NCBI GenBank assembly: GCA_050949165.1
Contig: JBMNFF010000009.1
Coordinates: forward strand, 248,001 to 312,000
Length of the DNA stretch: 64,000 bases
Direction of reading: 5' to 3'
Source: DAIOXA01 sp050949165
GTDB taxonomy: Bacteria > Bacillota > Proteinivoracia > UBA4975
Below are positions 1 through 9,537 of the stretch, piece after piece. Below the pieces are notes generated by a model that was not told the origin of the DNA, ran no database searches, and worked only from the letters and a program-made list of their open reading frames with translations. Position 1 is the stretch's first letter. Each line of letters opens with the position of its first letter. The translations under genes were made by a program, and so were the position numbers.

Positions 1-211
1 TATTGGCGAGGATGCTGATATAGAGATGCTTAAGGTCTTTATTGATAATCCGGAAATTCCTGTGATCAGGACAAAAGACGCTACCGGAATTACAAAGTTT
101 TTCCGCTGGGTCACAATGTCCACGGTGGCAAGAATGAACAGCGTAAACCCAAACGAGACTGGCGTGGTCGCACCGTTATTTGACATTGATGCAGAGGATA
201 TAGTCATATGA
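1..211 (+). CDS. vWA-domain protein, TerY-like (C-terminal fragment)
   Basis: The reading frame is open to the left window edge, so only the last ~70 residues are visible. They read like the end of a von Willebrand A domain of the TerY group: a hydrophobic strand with GEDAD, then 'FIDNP', then a helix with 'FFRWVTMST'. vWA proteins of this group are metal-dependent protein-interaction modules. The stop codon overlaps the ATG of the following PP2C gene (ATGA), so the genes are translationally coupled. The order vWA - PP2C - kinase is the TerY-P phosphorylation triad known from Ter-type stress systems and some conflict systems. The MIDAS motif lies outside the window and cannot be checked. Confidence 0.72.
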   Translation, partial: IGEDADIEMLKVFIDNPEIPVIRTKDATGITKFFRWVTMSTVARMNSVNPNETGVVAPLFDIDAEDIVI

Positions 212-951
212 CTTCTTATGAGGATCAGCACGGAGATTTTCGCTTTTTTGCTGTTTCGGATATTGGGATTAACCATCGCCTAAAAAACCTTCCGAACCAG
301 GATTCGGTTTTGTTCCATTATTCCAGAGAAGACTTTATGCTGGCCGTTTCTGATGGAGTAGGATCATGTGTTCACGCGGCGCTTGGCTCCGAGTATGCAA
401 CTGAAGCGGTCAAGAGCGTTTTTCTGGAATTATTGTCTGAAACTCTACGTGTTGAACCTCTGGAAATCGTGAACCGTTTGATATGGCATTGGCGTCAGAT
501 GATTGGCGATGGGACGCCAGATGAGTTCTGCGCGACTCTTAAAGCTGCAATCAAGATTAATAGAAAGCTTTTTATGATCTCAATAGGAGACGGGATCCTG
601 GCGATGACATCTAAAGGGATGTATGTCATATCTCCTAGCGAAGAAGCGTATTTCGCAAATCAAACCAATTGCCTTAATGGAATGGTTACTGCAGCTGATT
701 TCTGGGTCAAGGAATGCATGCTGGATTACAATATCCCTTTTGTAGTATTTGCCTGTACGGATGGCATTGCAAACAATATTCAGGAAGGACGGGAAATAGA
801 TCTCGTCAGAGAAATCGAGTCCCACAGCAATCCTCAAGAGCTTAAAACCGAGTTGGAAATGTTGATTGTAGACATATCGGAATACAGTTCGGATGACAGA
901 ACCATAGGAGTGGTAAGATATGAACGGGAGAATGCAAAACCTGGCCGGTGA
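208..951 (+). CDS. PP2C-family serine/threonine phosphatase (TerY-P triad)
   Basis: 247 residues, close to a minimal PP2C domain. The family metal-binding motifs are visible in order: NQDS at 30-33, VSDGVGS at 47-53 (Asp49-Gly50), GDG near 127, CTDGI with Asp185, and DDRTIG with Asp229-Asp230. The enzyme should remove phosphate from Ser/Thr in a Mn/Mg-dependent way, most likely opposing the kinase encoded immediately downstream. The start overlaps the vWA stop by 4 nt and the end overlaps the kinase gene by 32 nt. There is no signal peptide or membrane segment, so it is cytoplasmic. It belongs to the same operon as the helicase and McrB-like genes, so it may set the on/off state of that machinery (inference). 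Confidence 0.85.
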   Translation: MTSYEDQHGDFRFFAVSDIGINHRLKNLPNQDSVLFHYSREDFMLAVSDGVGSCVHAALGSEYATEAVKSVFLELLSETLRVEPLEIVNRLIWHWRQMIGDGTPDEFCATLKAAIKINRKLFMISIGDGILAMTSKGMYVISPSEEAYFANQTNCLNGMVTAADFWVKECMLDYNIPFVVFACTDGIANNIQEGREIDLVREIESHSNPQELKTELEMLIVDISEYSSDDRTIGVVRYERENAKPGR

Positions 952-2335
952 AATCATAACCACAGCAGACGGGAAAAAATATAAGCTCAGCAAATTAGCT
1001 GGTTACGGTGCTCAGGGAGTTGTCTACGAGGACGACACTGGCACTAAAATGATCAAACTGTATTATCCGACTGGCTCTTCAATTGTTGATGAAGACATTC
1101 TCGAAAGGCTGCGTTTTATTCGCAACGTTAAAGTGCCTTCGAATTTCGTGGCGATACAGGAAATCATCAAAAAGCCATATGTCGGATATGTGATGGAAAA
1201 GGTTGTTGATCACAAACCGCTTAACGCTTACTTAATCCCTGATAAGGACATATCATTCGCAGAGTGGTACAACAAAGGGCTGGGATTTCGTGAGAGGATA
1301 TTCATCGGCTATATAATTGCAAAAGCATTTGGTGAATTGGAAAAAAGCAATCTTTCGTATTGCGATATTTCCGGGAACAACATACTGGTGAAAACGGGAA
1401 GGACAGCATCTATCAAGATGATAGATGTTGATAACATATATGTTGCCGGGAAAGGCGCCTCCTCTGTTCTGGGAACACCTAGGTATATTGCACCCGAGGT
1501 TATCAGCAGACAGAAGAATCCAGATGTTCTGTCTGACAATTATTCCCTGGCAGTAATACTGTTTGAACTACTGCGTGTTGGTCATCCATATATCAGTGAT
1601 GAGGTATTGGATGGAACCCCAGAGGACGAGGAAGCCGCCCTCGCCGGCAAGTATGACTATGTGACGGAAGAAAACTCGACTAATATGCTCCCTGAGGACA
1701 TAGTTCTAACCGACAAACTAAAAGAGCTCTTTAGGCGTTGCTTTGTAGATGGAAAACAAAACCGCCTTTCCAGGCCTTCCGCAAAGGAATTTGAATACGC
1801 GCTACTAGAGGCCAGCAATAAAGTAATCAAGTGCCCATCTTGTGGTGCATGGCACTATCCTCGGAAAACCGGACGCGATTACGATGGATGCCCGTGGTGT
1901 GATGCACCATCTAGGCCAAAGGCAAGGCTGAATTTCTATGACGTTCTTATCGAAGGCGAGAGCTATAAACGGGGAAGTCTTGTTGGGGATAAACCGCAAT
2001 TGGTAAATTCATATATCCTAAGGGATGGAAAGAACCAGATCAAAAGCCTTTACGTACTGAGATATGATGATCCTGGCAAGGAAAAGAGATCTTCTGAAAA
2101 CTTCTTGACCATTGCAAAGAATCTGGAAGGCTATTGGGCATATAACGAGTTTTCGAAGAGCGGCATTGAAGTCTTTCATTACCGGACAAACAAATTTGAA
2201 ATGGTCGGCAACAATAAAGCTGTAAAACTGGAAAACGGAGATAGTATTTATTTCAATTTCAACACTAGAATCAAGGTCGGAGGGAAAGAGTATTCCTTTG
2301 TTCGTATGGCAAGATTTATGGAGGAAGCGTCGTGA
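920..2335 (+). CDS. Serine/threonine protein kinase with C-terminal zinc ribbon (TerY-P triad)
   Basis: 471 residues. A kinase domain fills about residues 20-295: Gly-rich loop GYGAQGVVY at 28-36, ATP-anchoring Lys near 46, catalytic loop YCDISGNN (Asp149, Asn154) in place of the usual HRD, metal-binding DVD (Asp169) in place of DFG, then a YIAPEV activation-segment end. Two CxxC pairs (Cys305/308 and Cys324/327) make a zinc ribbon. The last ~140 residues contain 'LENGDSIYF', which is reminiscent of an FHA-like beta sandwich, but this is only a suggestion. The ATG at 920 has an AGGAG about 9 nt upstream and lies inside the phosphatase gene. With the vWA and PP2C genes it forms a TerY-P triad. 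The substrate is unknown; the co-transcribed helicase or ATPase are candidates. Confidence 0.82.
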   Translation: MNGRMQNLAGEIITTADGKKYKLSKLAGYGAQGVVYEDDTGTKMIKLYYPTGSSIVDEDILERLRFIRNVKVPSNFVAIQEIIKKPYVGYVMEKVVDHKPLNAYLIPDKDISFAEWYNKGLGFRERIFIGYIIAKAFGELEKSNLSYCDISGNNILVKTGRTASIKMIDVDNIYVAGKGASSVLGTPRYIAPEVISRQKNPDVLSDNYSLAVILFELLRVGHPYISDEVLDGTPEDEEAALAGKYDYVTEENSTNMLPEDIVLTDKLKELFRRCFVDGKQNRLSRPSAKEFEYALLEASNKVIKCPSCGAWHYPRKTGRDYDGCPWCDAPSRPKARLNFYDVLIEGESYKRGSLVGDKPQLVNSYILRDGKNQIKSLYVLRYDDPGKEKRSSENFLTIAKNLEGYWAYNEFSKSGIEVFHYRTNKFEMVGNNKAVKLENGDSIYFNFNTRIKVGGKEYSFVRMARFMEEAS

Positions 2336-5300
2336 AAATCTCTGAAATCTACTCTGCAATGGGGCTAAAGATAAAGCTTTGTTTTGAAGACGAAACGGCT
2401 TCTTTTAAGGAAGGTGTTCTAATCAGGATTGAACCGTCTCAGTCCCAGGACAAACAAGTATTCCTTGTGAGTCAATACGGAGAAGGAATCGTTAGTCGGA
2501 AAACCGTGCTTTGCAAAGCAAGCTCTGAAACAGCAGATTATCTTCTGGATTTGTTTGACGGCGAACGGAACGGCGCTTATCGCTGCATGTTCCTTGTCGA
2601 TGGTGGAGCCCAGGGTTTTATTGATGTTCAGACCTATATCTTTCAATCCGTAACTGAGTACAAAAGCGCGATTAATATCATTGTTCCGGAAAAAATACTG
2701 GAAACCTACTCTCTGGAAAGGCTTCAGCAGGAGTATGTCTGGACTCAACTCGGAATGCCTGCGCTGTTTTGCCTCAACTATAAAAACAAGAAAAAACAGA
2801 ACGCTAACATCCGATTTCTTGGGGGCAAAAGGTTTTTAATCGCCACAAATACCGCTCGTGGAATAGTCGCGGAAAGTGTTGCCTACATAAAAGACAAGTA
2901 CGATGTCCCTGTCGATGTCTATGTTGCACCGGAAGTTAAATTTGTCGCTGAGGCAGATGTTGCGGAAGTAAACGACAAACTCTCTGCCGATCTGGATAGA
3001 ATCTCAAATCCATCATCATATTTTGCCCGCTGGGAAGCATATGAAGCTCTAAGTAAGAAGCTGCTCGAGGCGGAAAGTGCAGAGTTCGGGGAACTCGCCT
3101 ATAGTTCATACACTATTAAGTCAGAGCCTACTGGTATCACCTTTGAGTTCAAGACTAATGAAGAGTTAGACGACTCCTTTAAGGGTAAAGAACTAGGTGC
3201 TTCTGAAAAAGAAGATCCTACGGATAATGACAGCTCCGATAATTCAAAACGGCAAATGGGAGTTGGCCAGATCAAGAAGATTTCTGGGACTACTATAACA
3301 ACATTTCTTGAAGGAGAAGAAAGCCCGGATACTATTCCTTCATCGGGGGTCTTAAGGCTTTATACTGCTGGTGATCGATCTATTATGAAGAGACGTCTGG
3401 CAGCACGAAACCGAATGGTGAACCACCAAGCCCCGATTAAGTCAATCGTAGCATTAATCGAAACAGGCACTTCGGGCTTTGAGCTTCTGAATGCTTGGGG
3501 AAGCCATAAGCCCATAACTGAAAAGTTGCGCAGAAACTTTATTAAAGCGAAGGATTTGAATCCAGAACAAATTGCTGCTTTGGAATTGGCAATTAATACA
3601 CCTGATATTGCCCTTATTCAAGGCCCCCCTGGAACTGGAAAAACAACGGTTATCAAGGCTATCTGCGAAAGGTTCCGGGAAATCTTTGAAAATGAGGAGA
3701 AGCAGCGCCAGCGGGCAAAACCTGATTATATACTGAGAAGTCCAAAAATTCTGATTTCCAGTTTTCAAAATGAAGCGGTAGACAATGCGATTTCTGCCCC
3801 TCTTCCTGGAGACATCCCCGCATTTCGAAAAACAGCGAAGAGAGCAAAGGATAGTAGCAAAGAACAATATCAGAAAGCTCTTGAGAAATGGTATTCAGGG
3901 CTTAGATCTTCGCTGCTCGAAATGATAGAGGATGAAACAGCTCCTGAATTCCTGGAAGCCAAGAAATCTCTTGGCGATGAGTTCCTTTCATATAAAAACG
4001 CAGGACAGCCTATTGAAAAAGCAGCTGCCCTAATTGACCGTTATCTAAGTTATGTTGAAATACCGTATCCCCAGGATACTGTAGCTGCTGCCAAGGCAAT
4101 AATTGCTTCTGTATCGGCGGGTTCCGATGAAGAAGACGTAGATCCCGTCATTAAAAGAATTGAAGCACAAAGAACAACTAAAGACGCCTTTGCGGATGAC
4201 GGTGAAAGAAATGCGAGAAGACTATCTGCTTACCTTCGTGTCAATGACGACCTGGAGATACCTGAGAGCATTATTGAAGCCATTGATGCCGTCGGATATG
4301 ATGAATTCACAGAGTCGGAATTTGCCACCTATGTGCAAGCCGTTGAACAACTAAGAACACGATTCTGCAAAAATCGTGTTCGGATTGATCCGAAGGACCA
4401 GGCTGCTGTTGAAGAATGTATCCTAACCTTAGCAAACTTCTTTAACCGGCATTATCTCAGTACTCTTACTAGTATTGAGAGTAAGAAGTCTCTTATTCTC
4501 AGCGATTTTCTTAGCAGGTTAGAGCAGGAGTACGAAACCATAGTCAGCAAGTATTCAATGACTACAGCAGCAACTTGTCAGACGTGTCTTGATCTTCGTG
4601 ATGGTATCAACAAGACCTATGATTTGGTAATTGTCGATGAGGCTGCGAGAGCCAACCCGCTGGATCTGTTTATTCCCATGTCCATGGGCAAAAAAATCAT
4701 CTTAGTTGGTGATCACAAACAGCTTCCGCATATGCTTGAGCCGGATGTGCTAAAAATGCTCACGGATGATCCCAATTTCAAGGATATCCCCGAAATCGAG
4801 AAGAGTCTTTTTGAAAGGCTCTTTGAGATGTTCTCAAAGGGGCCGAAACCAAAGGCTATTCCGCTAACTCATCAGTATAGAATGCATCCGGATATCTGTA
4901 GCTTTGTCAGCGACTCATTTTATGATGGTCTCTTAAAGACGGCCAGTTCAGTGACTCCTGAGCTTAGGTCCAGCCCAGAAGACATTAACAACGGCAAAGC
5001 ATTGACATTTGTTAATGTTCCTCTGGCCAAGGGTTCTGAGAGTAGAGGGGTCTCCAAAAGTAGATGGGCTGAAGCGGAAATGATTGGGAAAGATGTTCGC
5101 AGAATTCTCAATACTGTTCCGGATGCCAGTATAGGTATAATCACCTTCTATGCGGCGCAAACGCAACTGATAAAGCGCAATCTTGACAGTCTCCTCAACG
5201 ATGAGGAGAAAGCCAATATTGAAGTTGGAACCGTCGATGCATTCCAGGGAAAAGAATTTGACTATGTACTGCTTTCCTGTGTCCGTGCAAATGCTCCGAA

Positions 5301-5484
5301 AGACGGCAAACCCCCAGTTGTTGGCTTTTTGGAAAAGCCAAATCGGTTATGTGTCGCATTCAGTCGTTCAATTCGGCAGCTGGCAGTGTATGGCGATGTT
5401 GAGACGTTAATGCAGATACCATGCTTTGCAAAGCTTTATGAAATCTGTGCTGTAAACGGAGGGGGGTGCTATCGTGAGTGTTGA
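2332..5484 (+). CDS. SF1 Upf1/DNA2-like helicase (CnuH-like)
   Basis: 1050 residues from a GTG start that overlaps the kinase stop by 4 nt (GTGA) after a GGAGGAAG ribosome binding site. The C-terminal two thirds hold SF1 motifs: Walker A GPPGTGKT at 431-438, DEAA (motif II) at 769-772, GDHKQLP (III) at 793-799, QYRMHP (IV) at 848-853, and VDAFQGKE (V) at 968-975 followed by SCVRAN. This DEAA/QYRMHP/FQGKE combination is typical of the Upf1-DNA2-NAM7 group, many of which act on RNA. About 430 N-terminal residues precede the motor and are not recognisable, and ~330 residues of insert separate motifs I and II. Helicases of this kind accompany coiled-coil McrB systems. Whether RNA or DNA is the substrate cannot be read from the sequence. 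Confidence 0.85.
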   Translation: MKISEIYSAMGLKIKLCFEDETASFKEGVLIRIEPSQSQDKQVFLVSQYGEGIVSRKTVLCKASSETADYLLDLFDGERNGAYRCMFLVDGGAQGFIDVQTYIFQSVTEYKSAINIIVPEKILETYSLERLQQEYVWTQLGMPALFCLNYKNKKKQNANIRFLGGKRFLIATNTARGIVAESVAYIKDKYDVPVDVYVAPEVKFVAEADVAEVNDKLSADLDRISNPSSYFARWEAYEALSKKLLEAESAEFGELAYSSYTIKSEPTGITFEFKTNEELDDSFKGKELGASEKEDPTDNDSSDNSKRQMGVGQIKKISGTTITTFLEGEESPDTIPSSGVLRLYTAGDRSIMKRRLAARNRMVNHQAPIKSIVALIETGTSGFELLNAWGSHKPITEKLRRNFIKAKDLNPEQIAALELAINTPDIALIQGPPGTGKTTVIKAICERFREIFENEEKQRQRAKPDYILRSPKILISSFQNEAVDNAISAPLPGDIPAFRKTAKRAKDSSKEQYQKALEKWYSGLRSSLLEMIEDETAPEFLEAKKSLGDEFLSYKNAGQPIEKAAALIDRYLSYVEIPYPQDTVAAAKAIIASVSAGSDEEDVDPVIKRIEAQRTTKDAFADDGERNARRLSAYLRVNDDLEIPESIIEAIDAVGYDEFTESEFATYVQAVEQLRTRFCKNRVRIDPKDQAAVEECILTLANFFNRHYLSTLTSIESKKSLILSDFLSRLEQEYETIVSKYSMTTAATCQTCLDLRDGINKTYDLVIVDEAARANPLDLFIPMSMGKKIILVGDHKQLPHMLEPDVLKMLTDDPNFKDIPEIEKSLFERLFEMFSKGPKPKAIPLTHQYRMHPDICSFVSDSFYDGLLKTASSVTPELRSSPEDINNGKALTFVNVPLAKGSESRGVSKSRWAEAEMIGKDVRRILNTVPDASIGIITFYAAQTQLIKRNLDSLLNDEEKANIEVGTVDAFQGKEFDYVLLSCVRANAPKDGKPPVVGFLEKPNRLCVAFSRSIRQLAVYGDVETLMQIPCFAKLYEICAVNGGGCYREC

Positions 5485-7048
5485 CATTCTGAACATGACG
5501 CAATTTGAGGCAAATAGTCAAGCAATCGATGTAGCTCTCCCGGTACTTGCTATTGAGTGCGAAGCCACTCCTCCCTTGGAAAACTATTTAGACGCATACG
5601 AGGAGACTGTTCTCAAACTTGTCTCGCTAGGTCTCTCAACAAATGGTATTTCAAGAACGTTGAACGCAGCTGAGAGTTTAATCGATGTAATACTCGCTCA
5701 GCTTGAACGCAAAAACTATGCTGAACGTGAGATCGGAAAGCCTTGGAAGTTGACTGGGGATGGCGAAAAATTTTTGAACGGTACCATAACAGAGCGAGCA
5801 TCATCTGAATCGCAATATGGCTTCATGTTCATCAATGCGATCAAAAAGGAAATCCTTCCATACTTCTATGAGGGTGATATCGGACGAGTATCCTCTTTCC
5901 GAGGCGAAAAGCTTCCTCTGAAGTTGACTGCCCAAGGAGATGAGCTGCTCACTTTTGCCCCGGTTATACCAAAACAGGCGAAACTCCGAAAGGCGTATAA
6001 GGCATATTTTCGGAATATCAAACTCGTCAAGAATTATGATGAAGGTGAAGTCACTAAAGACGAGGCTACAGATCTCTTTTCTGACTTGGAGTCCTTTGAC
6101 GAAGAGATCGAGGACGAGGCAGAAGCAATGCCAGGTGAACAGAAAAGAGTCAGTGGTCTCAGAGAGAACATGTTTGTCCGGGCACTGAATAAAAAGCCTG
6201 AGTGGCGCTATCTTAGGATGAGAATCATAATAGATCCAAGTTATCCTGGTGGATATCGAGCAGAATCGCCTTTTGACTTTGATGGTATCGATAACAACTA
6301 TTTTCTGCGTCAGATACAATGGCTAGAGCAATCAGATACGGCATATTTAAATGGTGAACCTTTAAAAGAGTTCCTGAACAAAGAGATTTGTAAGATAGCG
6401 CCTTCCTATAAAACCTCTGAAAAGGATTATCATGTTTTTCTAACAGAGCGTATGCCACTTCTTAAGCTCTATAGGTCACGGGTCCCTTATGTTTATGAGG
6501 ACATGGAACGCATCTATGCATTGATTCAGAGGCAAAGGAGCCTGCTCGAAAAAGAGAATATTGTAAACAACCTTGCGAGAAGCGTAGTTGAAGGTCTGTT
6601 CAATACATATTTTAAGGAAGTTGGGCAGAGCAAACTTGATCAAATCCAGCAAAGAGCGTTGGATGAAATGGACACATACGGATATGTCTCATATAAAAAG
6701 AGAATTTGTCGTAATGTCCATCTTCAAGAGGATACGCTTAGAACGGTTTCTGCCCGATATTTGAGTACAATTATCACTCGTATGGGCCGGACCTATGGTA
6801 ACAGCATCATGGAAAAGTTTATAAACATGATGATTATTGACTATCATTCGAGCGACCCACAGATGCATCGGTTTCTTTTCCAACCGAACATATGCCAGAA
6901 ATACCAGTTGATTGATAATCTCAATGGTATTAGACGAAAGGTATCCCACGATACAGATGATCGCTTTACCGGCAAGGACTACGAGTACTACATGGCGCAT
7001 GTATTTGATCTGATCAACAGCCTGCTAGAAGCGTTCAGGGAGGATTGA
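5474..7048 (+). CDS. Unknown protein: N-terminal wHTH-like region, possible C-terminal HEPN RNase motif
   Basis: 524 residues from a GTG start overlapping the helicase end by 11 nt, with an unusually strong purine-rich site just upstream. I do not recognise the family. Residues ~40-100 look like a winged helix (alternating short helices ending in 'WKLTGDGEKFLNG'). Residues ~195-225 are strongly acidic. The last ~40 residues contain IRRKVSHD, giving R487-x4-H492, followed by a tyrosine-containing hydrophobic helix. This is the spacing and context of the catalytic R-x4-6-H motif of HEPN ribonucleases. HEPN domains are recurrent partners of McrBC/CoCoNuT-type systems. The HEPN assignment is an inference from one motif. 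The gene is firmly within the operon. Confidence 0.6.
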   Translation: MSVDILNMTQFEANSQAIDVALPVLAIECEATPPLENYLDAYEETVLKLVSLGLSTNGISRTLNAAESLIDVILAQLERKNYAEREIGKPWKLTGDGEKFLNGTITERASSESQYGFMFINAIKKEILPYFYEGDIGRVSSFRGEKLPLKLTAQGDELLTFAPVIPKQAKLRKAYKAYFRNIKLVKNYDEGEVTKDEATDLFSDLESFDEEIEDEAEAMPGEQKRVSGLRENMFVRALNKKPEWRYLRMRIIIDPSYPGGYRAESPFDFDGIDNNYFLRQIQWLEQSDTAYLNGEPLKEFLNKEICKIAPSYKTSEKDYHVFLTERMPLLKLYRSRVPYVYEDMERIYALIQRQRSLLEKENIVNNLARSVVEGLFNTYFKEVGQSKLDQIQQRALDEMDTYGYVSYKKRICRNVHLQEDTLRTVSARYLSTIITRMGRTYGNSIMEKFINMMIIDYHSSDPQMHRFLFQPNICQKYQLIDNLNGIRRKVSHDTDDRFTGKDYEYYMAHVFDLINSLLEAFRED

Positions 7049-7049
7049 C

Positions 7050-9533
7050 ATGGCAAAGAAAAGAAAAAGCCCTGGTAGAAAGCCAGCACCCAAGCCGCAA
7101 GGTCAGGGAACGAACAACTCCGGAGCAACTGCACAGGGACAGAAAAACGCTGCTCCAGCAAAAGAAGCCCCAAAGGTTACAATTGAAGATGTTAAAGCCA
7201 GTATAAGCCAAGAGGAATTCGAAAGGAAGAAAGACGCCCTGATTCAGCAAGCGTTCGAAGAGTTCGAGACTTGGGATAAAGCTAAGGCCGATGCAGAGAA
7301 AGCTGCTGAAGCTGCCAAAGCTCGACTTGACGAAATAGAGAGTCAAAAAACTGCCTTGATTCAGGCTAGAGATGAGTTGCAGCGCCAATATGATGGTTTG
7401 CAAGAAGCGTTTTCCCATGCAGAAGAGACGATCTCTGAAGCTTCCGATAAGGCAAAGTCCATTCGGGAAGAAGCTGAATCATATTCAGAAGAGACCCGTA
7501 CCGCTGCAGATTCCTACTCCGAAGCTACTCGGAGGGATGCGGATGAGGAGCGCATAAGAATAATTAGAGAGGCTTCTGATCAAGCAAGAGCGGCATGGCA
7601 GACAGAGATTGATAACCTGGCAAAGCAGATTCAGGAGTTGGCCGAACGAGAGGCTGATCTTCAGGAGGCACAACGTCAGTTAGCAAAGGAGAAGCGCAGA
7701 GTCGAAGACGAAAAGGATGCATTGGACGAACTGAAAGAGGATCTCCAGGTTAGAAAAGCAAGATATGATTCTGCAAACCCAACCAAGCTCTCTGCTTTAC
7801 AAACTGAACTCGAGGATGAACGCGGTAAGTATTCAGCACTGCAAGAAAGATACCATGAGCTTTCGGATCGCCTTACTGCATTGCAAGTTTTAATGGACAC
7901 TATTAAGACTGAGGTTGAAGGTCCTGACGGCGTTCATATTGCCTCAATGAATGAGATAGTAACGGCACTGCAGGAGCTTAGAATACGATATGAAAAGCTG
8001 GTTGGTGTCTACAAAGAGTTCCCCGATGATGCTGCAATTGCAAGCCTAAAAGAGAGGGCACAAAGGGCTGAGACCCTGGAACGGGAGAAAGAAGCCTTGG
8101 AATTGGAGCGCAACAGATACCGGGAGGAAGTAGTAGCCGCCAGAAATGCGGCAAAAGAACTTGAAACTGTAAAACAAGAGGTTGAAGCCACAAATGCGCT
8201 AAATCAGCACCTACTGCAGGAACTTGAAAGACATAAAACAGCGCTCGAGAGTAGAACGGGAGACACTTGCCCTGCCCTAACCAAAGTGGATTCCGAAACT
8301 GAAGCAGAAGATTTTCGCAAAGAAATCACGGCTAAAGTCAGCAGAGAATCCATTCCTTCACTTAAGGCACTCGTCTCTCATGTGAAGAACTATGCCGGCA
8401 GCCGCACTGTAGAGGAGAGACTCTATTATACGGATAATGATATCCGGGCGTTTCTTGCCGGGATGGCAGTCAGCCGGCTCATTATCCTTCAGGGTATGTC
8501 CGGCACAGGTAAATCCAGTCTGCCTCGTATCTTTTCTGAGGCCATCTCCGGATTTAACAGACTTATTCCCGTAGAGTCATCTTGGAGAGACCGGAACGAA
8601 CTGTTAGGCTACTACAACGACTTCAACAAGAAATTCAACGCAAAGAGTTTCACGATTGAGCTTTATCGTAGCGGCAAAGAAAGGTGCCAAGAAATACCCA
8701 CCTTTATTGTCCTTGATGAAATGAATCTTGCTCGCATTGAGTACTACTTCTCGGATTTTCTTGCCATCCTTCAGGAACCAGATCATGAGAAATGGTTGAT
8801 TGAACTCGTTTCTTCTGATATGCGTACATTGCCGCTGGAACTGCCAGAGGATATAAAGGCAAAGATGTATAAAGAAGCACCGTCAATCTATTCAATATGG
8901 GAGAAGATTGAGCGAAGCAGGCAAGGTGATCTTAAAGCTGAGACTTCTGACGATGATAAGGAACGGCTTACAGCATATCTTGACAAACTCGGGCAATTGA
9001 CTGGCGCAAAGGATCTCATTGACGGTCGAAAGATCAGAGTGACTGATAATATCTGGTTTGTCGGTACGGCAAACCGAGATGAATCAACCTTTGAAATCAG
9101 CGATAAGGTTTATGACCGTGCTCAGGTTGTATCTCTTAACCAGAAAGGAAGATCCGAGGGCAACTATCAGCGCACCTCCCAAAAGTATATTTCTGTTTCC
9201 GATCTGATTAAGTTGTTTGATGATGCCATCAGCAAAAATAGCATTCAACGAGATGTCGAAGAACGTTTGGATATTTTGGACACTATCCTTATGGATAAGT
9301 TTGATGTATCCTTTGGCAACCGCATCGTAACCCAAACAATTAACTTTGCGGCAGTTTTCGTCGCAGCAGGAGGCGAACTCAAGGATGCACTGGATTATCA
9401 GATTTCCACTAAGATTCTCAGAAAGGTCATTTCAAGCGATAATGATGAGGCCTTACTTGAACTCCAGCTGGCAATGGCAGAGTATCCCGCAACGGTTAAG
9501 CTGATTGAAAAAAGACTGAAGGAATTGAGATAA
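7050..9533 (+). CDS. Coiled-coil McrB-type AAA+ ATPase (CnuB-like)
   Basis: 827 residues. The first ~42 are a basic, Lys/Pro/Gln/Ala-rich tail. Residues ~50-410 form an almost continuous Glu/Lys/Ala/Leu-rich coiled coil. An AAA+ motor follows: Walker A GMSGTGKS at 482-489, Walker B VLDEMNLAR (Asp556-Glu557) with the adjoining 'EYYFSDF' typical of McrB/MoxR-related motors, and GTANRDE at 672-678 at the sensor-1/McrB-signature position. Such proteins assemble into hexamers that use GTP or ATP and hand energy to an McrC partner, here probably the next gene. The long coiled coil distinguishes it from classical McrB and matches the CoCoNuT branch. It starts 1 nt after the preceding stop. Nucleotide preference cannot be told from sequence. 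Confidence 0.82.
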   Translation: MAKKRKSPGRKPAPKPQGQGTNNSGATAQGQKNAAPAKEAPKVTIEDVKASISQEEFERKKDALIQQAFEEFETWDKAKADAEKAAEAAKARLDEIESQKTALIQARDELQRQYDGLQEAFSHAEETISEASDKAKSIREEAESYSEETRTAADSYSEATRRDADEERIRIIREASDQARAAWQTEIDNLAKQIQELAEREADLQEAQRQLAKEKRRVEDEKDALDELKEDLQVRKARYDSANPTKLSALQTELEDERGKYSALQERYHELSDRLTALQVLMDTIKTEVEGPDGVHIASMNEIVTALQELRIRYEKLVGVYKEFPDDAAIASLKERAQRAETLEREKEALELERNRYREEVVAARNAAKELETVKQEVEATNALNQHLLQELERHKTALESRTGDTCPALTKVDSETEAEDFRKEITAKVSRESIPSLKALVSHVKNYAGSRTVEERLYYTDNDIRAFLAGMAVSRLIILQGMSGTGKSSLPRIFSEAISGFNRLIPVESSWRDRNELLGYYNDFNKKFNAKSFTIELYRSGKERCQEIPTFIVLDEMNLARIEYYFSDFLAILQEPDHEKWLIELVSSDMRTLPLELPEDIKAKMYKEAPSIYSIWEKIERSRQGDLKAETSDDDKERLTAYLDKLGQLTGAKDLIDGRKIRVTDNIWFVGTANRDESTFEISDKVYDRAQVVSLNQKGRSEGNYQRTSQKYISVSDLIKLFDDAISKNSIQRDVEERLDILDTILMDKFDVSFGNRIVTQTINFAAVFVAAGGELKDALDYQISTKILRKVISSDNDEALLELQLAMAEYPATVKLIEKRLKELR

Positions 9534-9537
9534 AAAC

